NCBI GenBank assembly: GCA_963573385.1
Contig: CAUYLG010051124.1
Location: 1-64,000, forward strand
Length of the DNA stretch: 64,000 nt
Direction of reading: 5' to 3'
From: Cacajao melanocephalus
Lineage: Eukaryota; Chordata; Mammalia; Primates; Pitheciidae
Position numbers and translations under genes: made by a program. Under the pieces are notes generated by a model. It was not told where the DNA came from. It was given only the letters and a program-made list of their open reading frames with translations, and ran no database searches. Position 1 is the first letter of the stretch. Every line of letters begins with the position of its first letter. Of the stretch, positions 45,214 to 56,260 are shown piece by piece.

Positions 45214-46573
45214 GCCCCTCCTGTCCCAGCCCAGGTGCCAGGTTTTTTCTCCAGAAGGAGTGATCTGCCTCCCAGAGGAACCCTGCTCCCACCCCGAGAA
45301 TACAGAAGTGTGGCCACCACTTCTTTTTTAAAAGTCTTTACTGGCATTTTTTCTTTCTCTTACATTCATAAAATTGAGTGTGCTGCCAAGTTGACTGGTA
45401 CAGTATAGCAAGAAAAGGGCTCCAGAACTTTCTAGGAAGGCCTTGGCTCACAGATCTCAGGAAATAAAGGAGAAGGACTGCAGGCAGTGAGAGGCAGTGA
45501 GACACAGCTGAGCTGAGCCTGGAAGCCTGCTCTCCTGAGGGCCAGGAGACTTCTGGGCTGAGCAGACGGACTGAAGAGCTGAAGCCAACTCCACTCACCA
45601 GGACTGGGCCTTCAGCAGGGAGGAAGGCTCTGTGAGGGCAGAGGAAGATGCCTCTCTTAAGGGAGAGAGGACAGGGCCTGAGATAGAAAAGTTCGACCTC
45701 ACCTCTGGGCAAGATGTTCTGGAAGTGAAATAGATTTATCTCCTAGTTTGGGCCAGGCCTGCCTTCATCCCTTCTGCAGCCAGAGCTGTGCCTCGACCCA
45801 CACCCACCCTGCCACCATAGTGTCTGCTGTACCCAAGGCACCCCTTCTGAGAATATGAAAGTGAGGGGGAGATTTGGTGAGAGAGCACTTTTCCCAGAGG
45901 GGAAGTCAGTGCCCGCCCAGCTCTGGTGGGTGCTGGAAGCACAACCTCTCAATTTGGTTAGAATTAACCTTTCTCCTGGTGCACGGCAGCCGCGAAGAGG
46001 CAGATGTATTGATCAGCGTGTGAGCCTGGAGATGCTGCTGAAGGATGCCCATCAACAAGATGGCTTTCTGGGTTTTGTTTTCTTTCTCTTGTTTGCTTTC
46101 GAATAACAGAATAAATCAACAGATGCACTGGGCAGACGATGCCTCCCTAGCATTTAGCAAAATATCAAGCAGCTTTCTGGCGCCCATCAGATTCCTTATT
46201 TCTGCAGTGGGTCTGCAGGGACGTGGCTGCTTGAACTGTAGGAAAAACAGAGCTCTATTTTTTTCCTCTTTAAGAAGGGCTACCAAGAAGGGCTGGAAGC
46301 TATCTGGTTCATCCCCTGCCTCCAGATCCCTGGACCAGCCTAGTCTGACCCTAGAGCCACCTTAGTTTCTTCATGTGGACAATTGTCACTGGGACAAATG
46401 GTCTTCACACTCTCCAGGTGTTACTGTTGTCAGTAAAAATTGAGTGTGCATTGCCAATATATACAGTAGTTATGTATCCAAACTTACACATTCCAGGACT
46501 ACTTTAGTAACACATTCTGTACAAAAACAGAAGTTAAAAATAGATGAAGTAAAAATAAAGTTTGAATGTACTA
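45214..46573. other. Unique stretch of ~1.4 kb
   Basis: No repeat recognised. Several ~100-codon frames on both strands look random. Confidence 0.45.
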
Positions 46574-46999
46574 ATTTGGATAGTGTGCCCCTAAAATTTG
46601 TGTCCTCCCTTGAACCTCAGCATGTGACCTTATTTGAAAATAGGATCTTTGGAGGTGTTATTCCTTAAGATGAAGTTGCCCTGGAGGAGGGTGGACCCTT
46701 CGTCCAATGTGACTGGGATCCTGATAAGAAGAGACTCAGACACACAGGGAGAACGACAGGTGCCTCCAGAGGCAGAGATTAGAGTGATGCAGCTGCAAGC
46801 CGAGGCGTGCCAAGGATGGCTGGCGGCCCCTGAAACTAGGAGAGAGGCATGGGAGGCCCTTCCCTCGAGCCTTGAGTGAGAGCTTGGCCTACTCACACCT
46901 TGATCTTGGACTTTTAGCCTCCAGAACGGTGAAATTTCTGATGTTTTAAGCCTTGTGGTTTGTGGCCATGTATTATGACAGCAGTAGGCAACTAATACA
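46574..46999 (+). mobile_element. MLT1-class MaLR LTR, sense
   Basis: Sense LTR: 'cagcatgtgaccttatttga', 'ccaatgtgactgggatcctg', 'agagtgatgcagctgcaagc', 'cttttagcctccagaacggt', ending aactaatacac. The 157-codon minus frame 46630-47103 is this LTR read backwards. Confidence 0.9.
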
Positions 47000-47700
47000 C
47001 CAAGTAAGATTTTTATATTTTCATTCTGCACCTCAATGGGATGTCTCGCATAACCTCTGCGGGATGATCCCCACTTTTGAGACCATAGATCAGCGGTGTC
47101 CACAGCAGGCCAAGAAGGGGACTGAAGGCAGGGACAGGGCTGCCAGGGGTGAGCAGGGCATGGTCAGCCCCACTCCCAGAAGCTGCCGTGTCCTGACTGG
47201 TCCCTGTAGGCGCATCACTGATTTCTAACGAGAAAACTTGGAAAAGATCTATTGCTCCTGACTTGTCGACCAATCAGAAGAGAGTTGTTAGCTGGCTCCA
47301 GCATGTGTCTCCTAGACTTCTCTGTTGGACTCCAGATCCATTTGCCTGCTGGGTCCCTGCATCTGGGCCTCTGGGGCCCTCGGGCTCAAGATGTCCACAG
47401 CTGAGTGCATGGTTTCCTTCTGCAGCTTGTTCCCCTTGGCCCCGAGTGAGGCCAGTGTTAAGATCATTCAGAAAGTTTCCCAAATTAGGAATCTAAGTTA
47501 TCCCGGAAGCCTCTCTCCCTGGTCCCTCAACTTCAGCATATTCTGTTGATCATATTCATAATCAGCAAAGGCCTGTCCCCCACTCTCTGGAATACACAGC
47601 ATGAATGAAAACCCCCGGCTTAGCCCTGAGTCTTTTTATCAAGGGTCTGCAACAGACACTGTGGGCCTGCCACACACAAGCTCCTCCCAACTTCCTGGGT
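47000..47700. other. Unique sequence, ~700 bp
   Basis: No feature recognised. Confidence 0.45.
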
Positions 47701-47734
47701 CTTTTTTCTTTTCTTTTCTTTTCATTCTTCTTCT
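47701..47734. repeat. (TTTTC)n-like pyrimidine run
   Basis: A C/T-only tract, interrupted by a single A, directly upstream of the LTR and of the candidate acceptor at 47739. Confidence 0.9.
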
Positions 47735-47738
47735 ATAG

Positions 47739-47817
47739 AGCCTGGAAAGCTAAATATTTGATTTTTCTAGACACCGGCCATTGGGTGGCCATAGGGCCCT
47801 GCTGTGGTCAACAGGAT
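47739..47817 (+). other. Candidate LTR-derived exon, 79 bp
   Basis: The upstream pyrimidine run ends tctatag. The downstream junction gat|gtaagt has a near-perfect intronic side. One of three frames is open. The interval itself is MLT1-like LTR sequence, so if used it is more likely part of a non-coding RNA than of a protein. Confidence 0.22.
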
Positions 47818-48135
47818 GTAAGTGGGGATCTACTGGGGAAGGCTTTCACTCTTAGAAAGAAGAAGGGATTTTGCCCTCTGCCTTCTTCCTACATGGAAAA
47901 CACATGTGATGTCTGGAAGCGTAGCAGCTATCTTGTGAGTAGGAGGGCAAGAGTCTCAGTGGAAGGACGGTAGAGGACAAAGAGAGAGACAGAGGCTGGA
48001 ACCCTCGTGGCTTTGTTGAGCAGCCACTGGCTTGGATAACCTTCCCTCAAGTTACAGGAGGAAGAGAGATCCTTAATTGTTAGCCACCCTGGGTCATGTT
48101 TCCTCTTGTTCCAGCTGTATTCCAACTGGTGCTGG
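47741..48135 (+). mobile_element. Old MLT1-class LTR, sense
   Basis: Recognisable blocks are gtggtcaacaggatgtaagt, 'tcttcctacatggaaaacac', gtagcagctatcttgtgagt and the 3' end near 'cctcttgttccagctgtatt'. Subfamily unresolved. Confidence 0.6.
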
Positions 48136-48868
48136 AACATCCTAGCTGCTCAGTAAGTGTGAGTTCCTTTCCCTTCTCCACTTGCTTGCTGCCTGACGTG
48201 GTCACTCTCTCCGCTCTCTGAGGAATTTTCTAGAACTCTAGGAGGAAATTTCATTACGCTGGCAGACAAGTCCCTGGCGAGCGTAAGCTCTCTGCAGATG
48301 AGACAATTCTTTGAACTCCTCCTGTTGGACCTGACGAGGGCTCAGTGAGTGAGGCCGCCAACTCTCAACTTCTTGTCTTTCCTCTTTTGGCAGAAATCTC
48401 TAAAAGCGTGGGCTGGGCAGACATCCTCCCGTGATGCATCCGTGCCACCCCGGGGAGATGTGGGTCACCTCCCTACAGCCCAGGCCCCCTTATGATCTGC
48501 TGCGTGCCTTCCAACTGGCCCTGCTGGAGACAAACCCCAGTGCCCAAGCCCCCTCCTCCTGGGGCTCCTAGCCCAGCACCGCCCTGTGGCCTTCCTCCCT
48601 TCCTCCTGGGACCCCCACATCTGGTTAGCAGTTAAGATGTGTGAATTCCAGCTCCTTTGTGGCTGTGGGGTCTGTCCAGGCCCCCACTGTCTCATTGCCA
48701 TGACCTCAGGCCAGCCCACATGCCATCCCACCCACAGTCGCAGCTCCTGTCCCCGTCTGGCTCCCCTCATCCATCATGGGCTCTGCAGCCTCTAAGACAT
48801 CGCTTCTCTTCTGGATGCAGCCTTTGTCTATGAAGTTGCCTTCATGGAGCTGCTTTACATGTTTTATT
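48136..48868. other. Unique sequence, ~730 bp
   Basis: No feature recognised. Confidence 0.45.
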
Positions 48869-49152
48869 TTATTTTATTTTTTGAGACAAAGTCTCGCACT
48901 GTCACCCTTGCGCTATTTCTCAGCTCACTGCAACCTCCACCTCCCGGGTTCCAGTGATTCTCCTGCCTCAGCCTCCCAAGTAACTAGGATTACAAGTGCC
49001 TGCCACCACGCCCAGCTAATTGTTTGTATTTTTAGTAGAGACAGGGTTTTACTATGTTGACTGGGCTGGTCTCGAACTCCTGACCTCATGATCTGCCCGC
49101 CTTGGCCTCCCAAAGTGCTAGGATGACAGGCATGAGCCACCGTGCCTGGCAT
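48869..49152 (-). mobile_element. Alu, antisense, with a small internal deletion
   Basis: Antisense Alu with a TTTTA-type head. The usual aggctggagtgcagtgg block is deleted near 48905-48917, the rest runs normally to gtgagccaccgtgcctggc-like sequence at the end. Confidence 0.94.
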
Positions 49153-49395
49153 ACATATTTAAAAATATTATTTGCTGACATTTAAAACCAATGCCTTTCA
49201 CATGCCTATTCTGCTTTCCAGGTTCTCTGGAAGAAGCCAAGACTCTGCGGGTGATGGGCCACCGTTCCTCACAGGAAGCCATCAGTGTGAGAAGGAGCTG
49301 TCCCTTCAGAAGGAGCTCCCCATCCAGTTCCCTACCAGCCTCTGCTGGTCCCTCAGACATAGGCCTGTTTACCACCCATCAGAGGCTCATGGAAT
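49153..49395. other. Unique sequence
   Basis: No feature recognised. Confidence 0.4.
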
Positions 49396-49912
49396 CTAGT
49401 TAGTGGGTCACAGCCAGAATTTAAGAAAAAAATGACATAGAATTAGATTGAACATATCAGACTGACTATACTGCATATAACAAGGCTCATAAGTATTGCT
49501 TTCTGCAACTTTTGCAATGTCCATGCCTTCATTCATGTGTACTGGGTGGCGGTGTAAATCTATTTTTTACTGTGGGTCCTTAGCTTCTAGGTCTCTGTCT
49601 CATTAAAAGGCCTCTCAATTCCAAAGGGTGAAGAAGTGGGAGTGGGCAGGGGGTGGTTGTCCACTGTTCTGGAAGTACTGCAGTGGTTTCGTCCAATAGC
49701 TTCCCGCCTCCATTCTTTTTCCTCTGGGGTTCCAGTGCATAAAGGCGTGCTTTCAAAAACGGAGGTCTGCTACGCTCTGGAAGGGATCTCCACCAGTCTC
49801 CTCCACTGGAGCAGCTTTCCCCCTGTGTACTTCCTTCAAACTCTTCCAGGTCTTAATGGTCATTACTTGAAATAAGCCCTGTGCTCTAGCAAGTTTGGGC
49901 ACTGCTGGACTA
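49396..49912 (+). mobile_element. Possible ancient hAT-type DNA transposon
   Basis: gttagtgggtcacagccaga near the start, a 'gggtggcggtgtaaatctat' block near 49550 and the right end caagtttgggcactgctg recall hAT MERs with the 'gggaaccactg' terminus. Family not assigned. Confidence 0.4.
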
Positions 49913-50129
49913 AATGAAACAAGTGGGTTTCTTATCTGTAGGATTTCTCAGATACTCCGAGTGTTCTTGACATAGTGTTCTCTAGAAAATACTATAGGAA
50001 ATGCATGATTAGGGGTAAAACCTGGAGGTGCTTCAAAATCTGAAGGTTTAATTTAGACTGGACTCTTGAAAGGAACTGCAGAAAGCTTGACCTTACTACT
50101 TCCCACGTGACCCAGTGAATAATCCCTCT

Positions 50130-50650
50130 TCATTGCCGTCATTTGGGAAATACACAGGCCATTTAGACATTGATTCTGCCCTCCATAAGCTAACAGTTTA
50201 CAGTGTGTAAGATGAGGACACATATGACTAGAACACCTTGTCTCAAAGGGAAGGAAGGGTCAAGTCTTCAGAACCAGGGTTCCTGCCAGCCAAGGGGACT
50301 GGGCACTGAGAGGGAGGCAGGTGTCTTTGGGTTAGGCCTTGAAGGCCGTGTGAGATGAACACTCACGCAGAGGGGACGGGGTGGCATGGACACTCCAGGC
50401 GAGAGAGAGTGTTCTGGGGAATGTTTGGAAGAAGGTGAGCCTGAGACAAAAATAAAGGAACAGTGCTGGGGGCCAACCTGCCTGTTAGGAAGAAACAGTT
50501 TGACAAATGCTTAACAGGCACCATATGGGTCGGAAACAAGGAAATACAGGCAGGCCAGATGTTGGGGTGCCTCAAATACGGGGCTGGAGGCTTCCACCTT
50601 TGTGCTGTTGGGCAAAAGTCATGGAGGGACTTGGGGCCAGTGACAAGGGA
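50130..50650 (-). mobile_element. L2 LINE, antisense
   Basis: Reverse L2 order: 'gattctgccctccataagct', 'gggttaggccttgaaggccg', 'tggacactccaggcgagaga', 'cttaacaggcacc'. Confidence 0.6.
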
Positions 50651-52309
50651 CTGCTGTCTTTGATCACATGTATCAGAGGGGGGGACCCACTGTCTCATGG
50701 CCGGATAACCTTGTACTCCTTTCTTACGGGGAGCCCTCAGTGCCACCCCAAGTCTCAGCTCTCTGTAACAAACAGCTGAGAACAGTGAGAACCGAGTCCC
50801 TGTCTGGTCTTTGAGATTTCCAGGGATCCCTAGCAGCGGCACCGAGACACAGCCACCAGCCCAACCGGGGCGTTATTTCCAGGGCTGGCCTGCCAGGATG
50901 AGTCGAGCCTGTGACCCCTCTTCCCCTCCAGAATGCCTGGTGGCTCTCCCCGGTTTGGGGACCGTGTGGCTGTGGATCTGTCCTGCTGTCAGCCACCAGA
51001 ACAGTGTGGCCTTGGACAAATGCTTCATGTCGCCAGGCTGAGCAGATAACTACCCAGGACTGACACGCTCTGCCTTTCAAAGGGGGCTTCTCTGTTGCAG
51101 AGCCAAAAAGCACAATGCTTTTCCGGTCCAAGAGCAGAGCTCAGAAAAGGAGCTGTTGGGGGAAGTCGCCCAGCCTGAGCTCTGCATCTTCCTCCAAAAC
51201 CTGGGGTGGAGGGAGGGATGTGTCAAGCCGGGACCAGATGGCTCCAGCTGGATTCATCTCCCGGAAAAGAGGCCACTGTCATTTCCCCTGATTCCTAGAC
51301 TCACAGAGCTGGAAGGGTCCTCCAGAGATCACTCCGTCTGTCTCCCTGTCTTGAAACGAGAAACCATCTAAGCCACCAGCTGGCATGGAGCGTAGGTGCA
51401 GAGCCTAGTGGGAAGCAGGATGGAGGAGCTCGGGGAGGTGAGAACACAGCGCCTGCTCAGCGGAAGGGCAGGGGACAGGGTAGGGAGGTGAAGCAGGGCT
51501 GCAGGCGGGAGGCTGCAGGCAGAGCCCCCAGCTGCAAAGTGCAGAGGGTGCAGGAGCCAGCGTGCAGGGCAGTCAACATGGGCCTATTTTTAAGAGGACT
51601 CCTGTGTGAGGAGCCCACGCTGTTGAGAAATCATGGGATTTGAAATCAAGCCAAGTCTCTGAGATGTTTGTACATCCGAGCCATAGATCCCTTCCGGTGG
51701 CCCTTTCTGAAAACCCCAGTGTTGTTTGAGGTGGTTTTTTGGTCAGAAGGCATTGAAGTGTAAGGATAAAAGCAATGCATTTGGTCCTTTATTGGCAAAA
51801 TAATTATTTGGCTGAAAAATCTTGTAAGCCCAATAATAACTGTGAAATCACCATGGACGTCTCATCACTGCCCTGCGCCTCACCCAGCATCTACCGAGAA
51901 ATGCAAACAAGGCTCTACATTTGTCTTTCGTATTATTTTGTTCATAATTGGGTCCTGGCTTTAAAACAAAGTACATTATTGCAACGAGAAAAACAACAAA
52001 GCCAATAAAAGTTTACCATTAGATGGAAAAAGCAGACTGGGGCAGAGGCTTCCAGAGTGGGAACCGGGGGCTGCCTGCTCAGAGGCTAGGAAGGAGGTTG
52101 ACCAGACACTCCTGCTGGAAGCCTCCTGGGTCCAGTGGGTCCTGAGCTGTCTGCTTGACTGTGTCTCCCAAGGCCTGGGGCCCACATGCAGGTCTGGAGT
52201 CTGGCCACGAGGCCCACATATCCAGCACAGGCGGCCGGTTGGAAGGGCTAAACCACTGGATACATTCAGGATGAGTGAATGGTGTTTCCGATGCTGCCAC
52301 AGATACCTT
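50651..52309. other. Mostly unique, ~1.65 kb
   Basis: A short MIR/MIR3-like trace may exist at 51300-51370 ('cagagctggaagggtcctcc'). The rest is unrecognised. Confidence 0.45.
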
Positions 52310-52440
52310 GCTGCAATTGTCTGTGGGAAAGCCTGCCTCCTCCCTCCAGCCTGGAAAATGCCAGAAGGCTGGGGTCTGTCTAAGGCACTCTGGGGACAGA
52401 GCCTGGCACCCGGGAGGTGCTCAGGGAACTAGGGGTGCCC
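52310..52440 (+). mobile_element. Possible L2 3' end
   Basis: 'ggacagagcctggcacccgg' followed by aggtgctcagggaact is compatible with an L2 end. Weak. Confidence 0.35.
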
Positions 52441-52480
52441 CAGAGATGTACCTCTAACTTGAGGACCAGGATCTATTCTC

Positions 52481-52523
52481 TTTGAACTGAAGTGGTCACT
52501 GCGGGCTTTAACTGGATGTCGTG
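52481..52523 (+). repeat. 43-bp duplicated segment, copy 1
   Basis: 39 of 43 bases match 53761-53803 without gaps, including a 32-bp core with one mismatch (gtggtcactg... to ...gatgtcgtg). Not part of any repeat family I recognise. Confidence 0.85.
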
Positions 52524-52534
52524 GGGAGCACTCC

Positions 52535-52725
52535 AGCTTTCATGTCGTGCCTGGATTCAAACCTCAGTCTCTTCGTTTGCCGGTTGAACGAACTTAACCA
52601 TTCATTTATTCTCTTTGGGCCTCAGTTTTTTTCACATGTAAAATGGGGCTAAGATGAATGAAAACAGAAATACCGTGTGGAAATCCCTGCAGTGGAGCAC
52701 TTTACAGGCACTCAGGAACAAGAAG
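52535..52725 (+). mobile_element. MIR SINE
   Basis: Sense MIR: 'tgcctggattcaaacctcag', 'gaacttaaccattcatttat', 'cacatgtaaaatggggctaa'. Confidence 0.85.
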
Positions 52726-52811
52726 CAGTATCCTTTGCTCCTGGTTCCTGGGGCCTGTTTCCACATCACTGAGATGTGATACTGGCACCTAGAATTCTAG
52801 GAATGTACGGG

Positions 52812-52833
52812 GGGTGAACAAGTCTGTTCACCC
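52812..52833. repeat. Perfect 9-bp inverted repeat with 4-nt loop
   Basis: Arms gggtgaaca and tgttcaccc around agtc. The tgaaca/tgttca half-sites resemble steroid-receptor half-sites but with a 4-nt rather than the usual 3-nt spacer. Confidence 0.85.
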
Positions 52834-53144
52834 TCATGGACTTCGTCTTGGTGTCTAATCTGTGCAGAAATTCAAAGCAATAGATTTGACAGACTCAAAA
52901 TCTTTCATTAGGCACCGGTAAGAGAAGCTTCCTTCTACCACCCTTGACAAGTGTGGATGTCTTGCTGATGCCTCCAGCTGTCAGAATGGGTGCCGGGAGC
53001 CTCGGCTTGGTGATGGGCCAGCGTGGGAAGCCCTAGGACCTGGTGGTAGGTGTGGCTTCTCAGGTGGGTGGAAGCCAGCAGCGGACCCAGGACAAGGATC
53101 TGAGGGGTATTTATGGCAGTGAGTCAGTCAGAGCTATGACATTC

Positions 53145-53325
53145 CGGCCGTGAGTGTTTCTCAGTCTCGGCTGCCAGTTGGTGTCACCACAAAGGCTTTA
53201 AAAATGACAGTTGCCTGAGTCCCACCCCTTGAGATTGTGATTTAATTAGTCTAAGGTGTGGCATGAGCATCAGAGTTTTAAAAGCCCCCAGGTGATTCTA
53301 ATGTGTAGCTAAGGGCAGGAGCCAG
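53145..53325 (+). mobile_element. MER5A hAT-Charlie MITE
   Basis: Nearly full MER5A: 'tgtttctcagtctcggctgc', 'tgcctgagtcccaccccttg', 'agcatcagagttttaaaagc', 'cccaggtgattctaatgtgt'. The extreme termini are eroded. Confidence 0.88.
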
Positions 53326-53589
53326 GGGCGCCCAGAGCAGAGCACCAGCAAAGAGGTGGAGAGTGGGAAGGTCGGCAGCACCTGCCAGTCACCTAGATGT
53401 GAGAACAGCCAGATGTGCAGAACTAAATAAGACCAGCTTCTGGGCTGGAAAACAAAACCCCAGCCAGAGAGGACTGGCAGGAGCCCCATTTCCTGAGGTT
53501 TGGTTCAAAGTCAAAGGAAGAAGATTTGTTCCTACTCTCTGTTCCCCAAGCCCCGTGCACCGCCCTTCAAAGCCTGCACCTCTCTGCAC

Positions 53590-53738
53590 TGCAGTTATTT
53601 GATTATTTGCCTGTTTCCCTTGGGCTACAGAGACATTCTGGAAAGCAGAGGGTCTATTATTTTAGTCTAAGCATCCCCAGTAACAAGCACCATGCCTGGC
53701 TCAGAGCAGGGCCCTGGCTGCTGTGTACCGAGTGGAGT
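53590..53738 (+). mobile_element. L2 3' end
   Basis: gattatttgcctgtttccct, 'taagcatccccagtaacaag' and 'caccatgcctggctcagagc' follow the L2 terminus. Confidence 0.75.
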
Positions 53739-55254
53739 AGACCCCATCTTGAGTCGCTTGTTTGGTCTGACGTGGTCACTGCTGGCTTTAACTGGATGTC
53801 GTGCAAGCTGATGCTTCTGGATCCATCAGACAGCTGCTGGTGGGTCCCAGTGCCTGAGCTGAAACAGCCTGCATCAGGAATCAGGTGATTTCATCTGTGA
53901 GGAAAAGAAAAAGAGCTTGGGGCCTGGCAGGATCGGATACCCTCTCTGATTATTTGCCTAAACGAAGACTTTCTTTAATGAAGACATGACTTCTAGTCAC
54001 CATGAATCATTTTAGCTTCAAGGAGGACATGAAGCAGCTATTACATTTCACAGAGCAGTTTCTTAATCTGGTTTATTTTTTATGTTTTGGCTTGCGCTCA
54101 TAAGCCATTAATTGCTGTGCTGAAAGCCGGGGTGACGTTAGCAACCTTCCACTCAGGAGGTGGAGTGGTGGGAAGAGAAGGAGCTGCGAGCTGCTTTTCC
54201 GAGTATGAGTTGAGCCTGTCAGCTTTGACCTTTCCATTCCAACTCAGTGCCTATTCAACAAAAACCCTGACATTCCAAAAGGCAGCATATCCAGCCCACA
54301 TCTTCACGTTACAGGCCGGCCACTTTTCAGAGCCTTCTTTCTTCAGAGCTATAGCCAAAAAAATAGTTTGGCACTTCTGATACTTCTGTTCCCTAGCTTT
54401 CTGAAAAATGAAGGGAAGACAGGCAGGATAAAAGTGTCTGTTCGCTGATGTCCATTCGCTTAAATGGCCCTGCGTTTGCTGGTAGGTGTTGACGTGTCGT
54501 GCACAGCTTTCTTTTGCGTTGAAAAGGAGAGGACCGCAGGTGTCAGAGCAAGATGAGACAGGTGGAAACCCACTTCGGTACACCTATTTTTAGCTCAGAT
54601 TCTATTTAAGTGGAAGTGATAACTTCAAGGTAACTGGGAAGACAAAATGAGTCTGTTTGCACAGTAATTGTTTTGCCCAAAAAAGGAACGAACATCCTTA
54701 AGGTAATCCAAAGGCTGAGTGAAGGGAAAAATCAAAACAGGTTACTGAGAGAAGAACCTCTGTAGGAGGTTTAAAGAAATTAGCACAGCCAGAAAAATTA
54801 GTGATGAAGGCGAGTCTCCGGTTGATCAGGGCAGCCATCGAACACTGCCTTCCCTCTCTCTTATGGCAGCTCCTGAGGTTTTCAGCACCCCGGCAGGGAA
54901 AGGTCTCTAGTGAGGGGGCTGGACAGTGCTGGAGCATGTCACCACATGCAGACCACCCTGAAAATCCTGAAACCCACGTGTTGACCGCAAGCCTCTAACC
55001 TTCTGAGTCCCTCTGCCCCCACTCCGATTATACCTACGCTTTGACCTCTTAGAGAGGCACCCCTTCCCTTTATACCTGTCATCCCCACCTCCAACTCACC
55101 CACTTCCCTCATTGGCACAGGATCCATGGCGGATGGCTGAACTAATGTCTTGCCAAACCCACAACCAACTCCCTCATCCCCAGGTCAACTGTACCATCTT
55201 CTCTCTACTGGAAAATGCCCTCTTGGCGCAGGTGGCAGTGCCGGGCACAGCTCT
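53739..55254. other. Repeat-poor unique sequence, first part
   Basis: No repeat recognised except the second copy of the 43-bp duplication at 53761-53803. AT-rich patches near 53940-54110 look unlike decayed transposons. Confidence 0.5.
53761..53803 (+). repeat. 43-bp duplicated segment, copy 2
   Basis: Lies exactly 1,280 bp downstream of copy 1 in the same orientation. Flanks on both sides are unrelated. Confidence 0.85.
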
Positions 55255-55375
55255 GCCCAGCTCTCTCCTCTCTCCGAGGTAGAGGACGACAGGAGAGCAG
55301 GAGTCTTGTCTGTCTCATGACCTCCTTCAGCCTGGCCAGAGCAGGTGCTTAGTAAGTGTGTGTTAAAGGAACATC
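55255..55375 (+). mobile_element. Possible L2 3' end
   Basis: 'gagcaggtgcttagtaagtg' followed by tgtgttaaagga is compatible with an L2 end. Confidence 0.4.
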
Positions 55376-56139
55376 CCCCTTGCCACGTGAAGTGGGCGTC
55401 GGGGCAGAATTCAGGAGTTCTTTGGTCTTGGCACATTTGCTGTGTGATGTAGAATAACGCTCTAGTCCATCTTTTTCTAGGTTTTCTTGAGTGCATGAGG
55501 GAAGGGGGCAGTGGCCCGAGGTGGGGGTTAATTGTCCTGGACAGGCCACGGCCCACCTTGAAGACAGCAGTCACTGAGCATGCATTGAATCCTACATAGG
55601 CAAGAGGCTGGGGTGGGCACTGCAGACTATAAAACCCCAACCCTCCCTCCCGCCCCTCCCATCCCCCCAAGGCTCCCTCTTGGCTCTGCCTGGGATTCTC
55701 TGAGTGACTCTAGCAAGTTACTCTTTTTCCTTGAACTTCCATTATTTTCTTTTTTTTTTTTTTTTCTCACTGAGACAGTTCCACCGAGTCATCTTGGTGG
55801 CGGGGGGCTGGGGGGGGATCTCTTTTGGCTCTGATACCCCATAACTCAAGTCCCATACTGGTGGTCGGAGCTTTTTACTGGTAATTAGAATGTGCTCGGC
55901 CCACAGGGCTTTCACTGGGCCCCGCTGCCCCGCCCCACCCAGGGCAGGAACCTCTCAGGGCCGGAGGTGGACAGCAGTGACGGGAAAATCCAAGTCAATT
56001 TCAGAACAGTGCAGCCCAGCGTTAGTTGAGTGGAGGTGCAAGAGGACCGCATTGGAGACCGGATGGAAATCTGAAACTGGGGCCGAGCAAAGCAAGACGT
56101 GTCCTATTTTTCCATTTGGGATTTTCTTTCTGGCAGAAA
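55376..56139. other. Unique sequence with T and G runs
   Basis: T tract at about 55749-55765 and a G-rich stretch at 55797-55818. Nothing else recognised. Confidence 0.45.
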
Positions 56140-56260
56140 GAGCTATTCTCTTCACCCCTCATTTGTAAAACGGGCCGATAACAAGGATGGCGACCACGTG
56201 TTACAGAGTCACTGTGAGCATTCAGCAAGAGAATACAGGAGAAGCGCGGGCACTTAGCGG
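56140..56260 (+). mobile_element. MIR SINE fragment
   Basis: 'cccctcatttgtaaaacggg' and 'gcgcgggcacttagcggccg' match the 3' half of MIR. Confidence 0.65.

Noticed and set aside
46630..47103. 157-codon minus-strand frame
   Set aside because: It is a sense MLT1-class LTR read backwards.
50363..50842. 159-codon minus-strand frame
   Set aside because: Overlaps an antisense L2 remnant. No family resemblance beyond that.
55185..55670. 161-codon minus-strand frame
   Set aside because: No known domain. It overlaps a possible L2 end.
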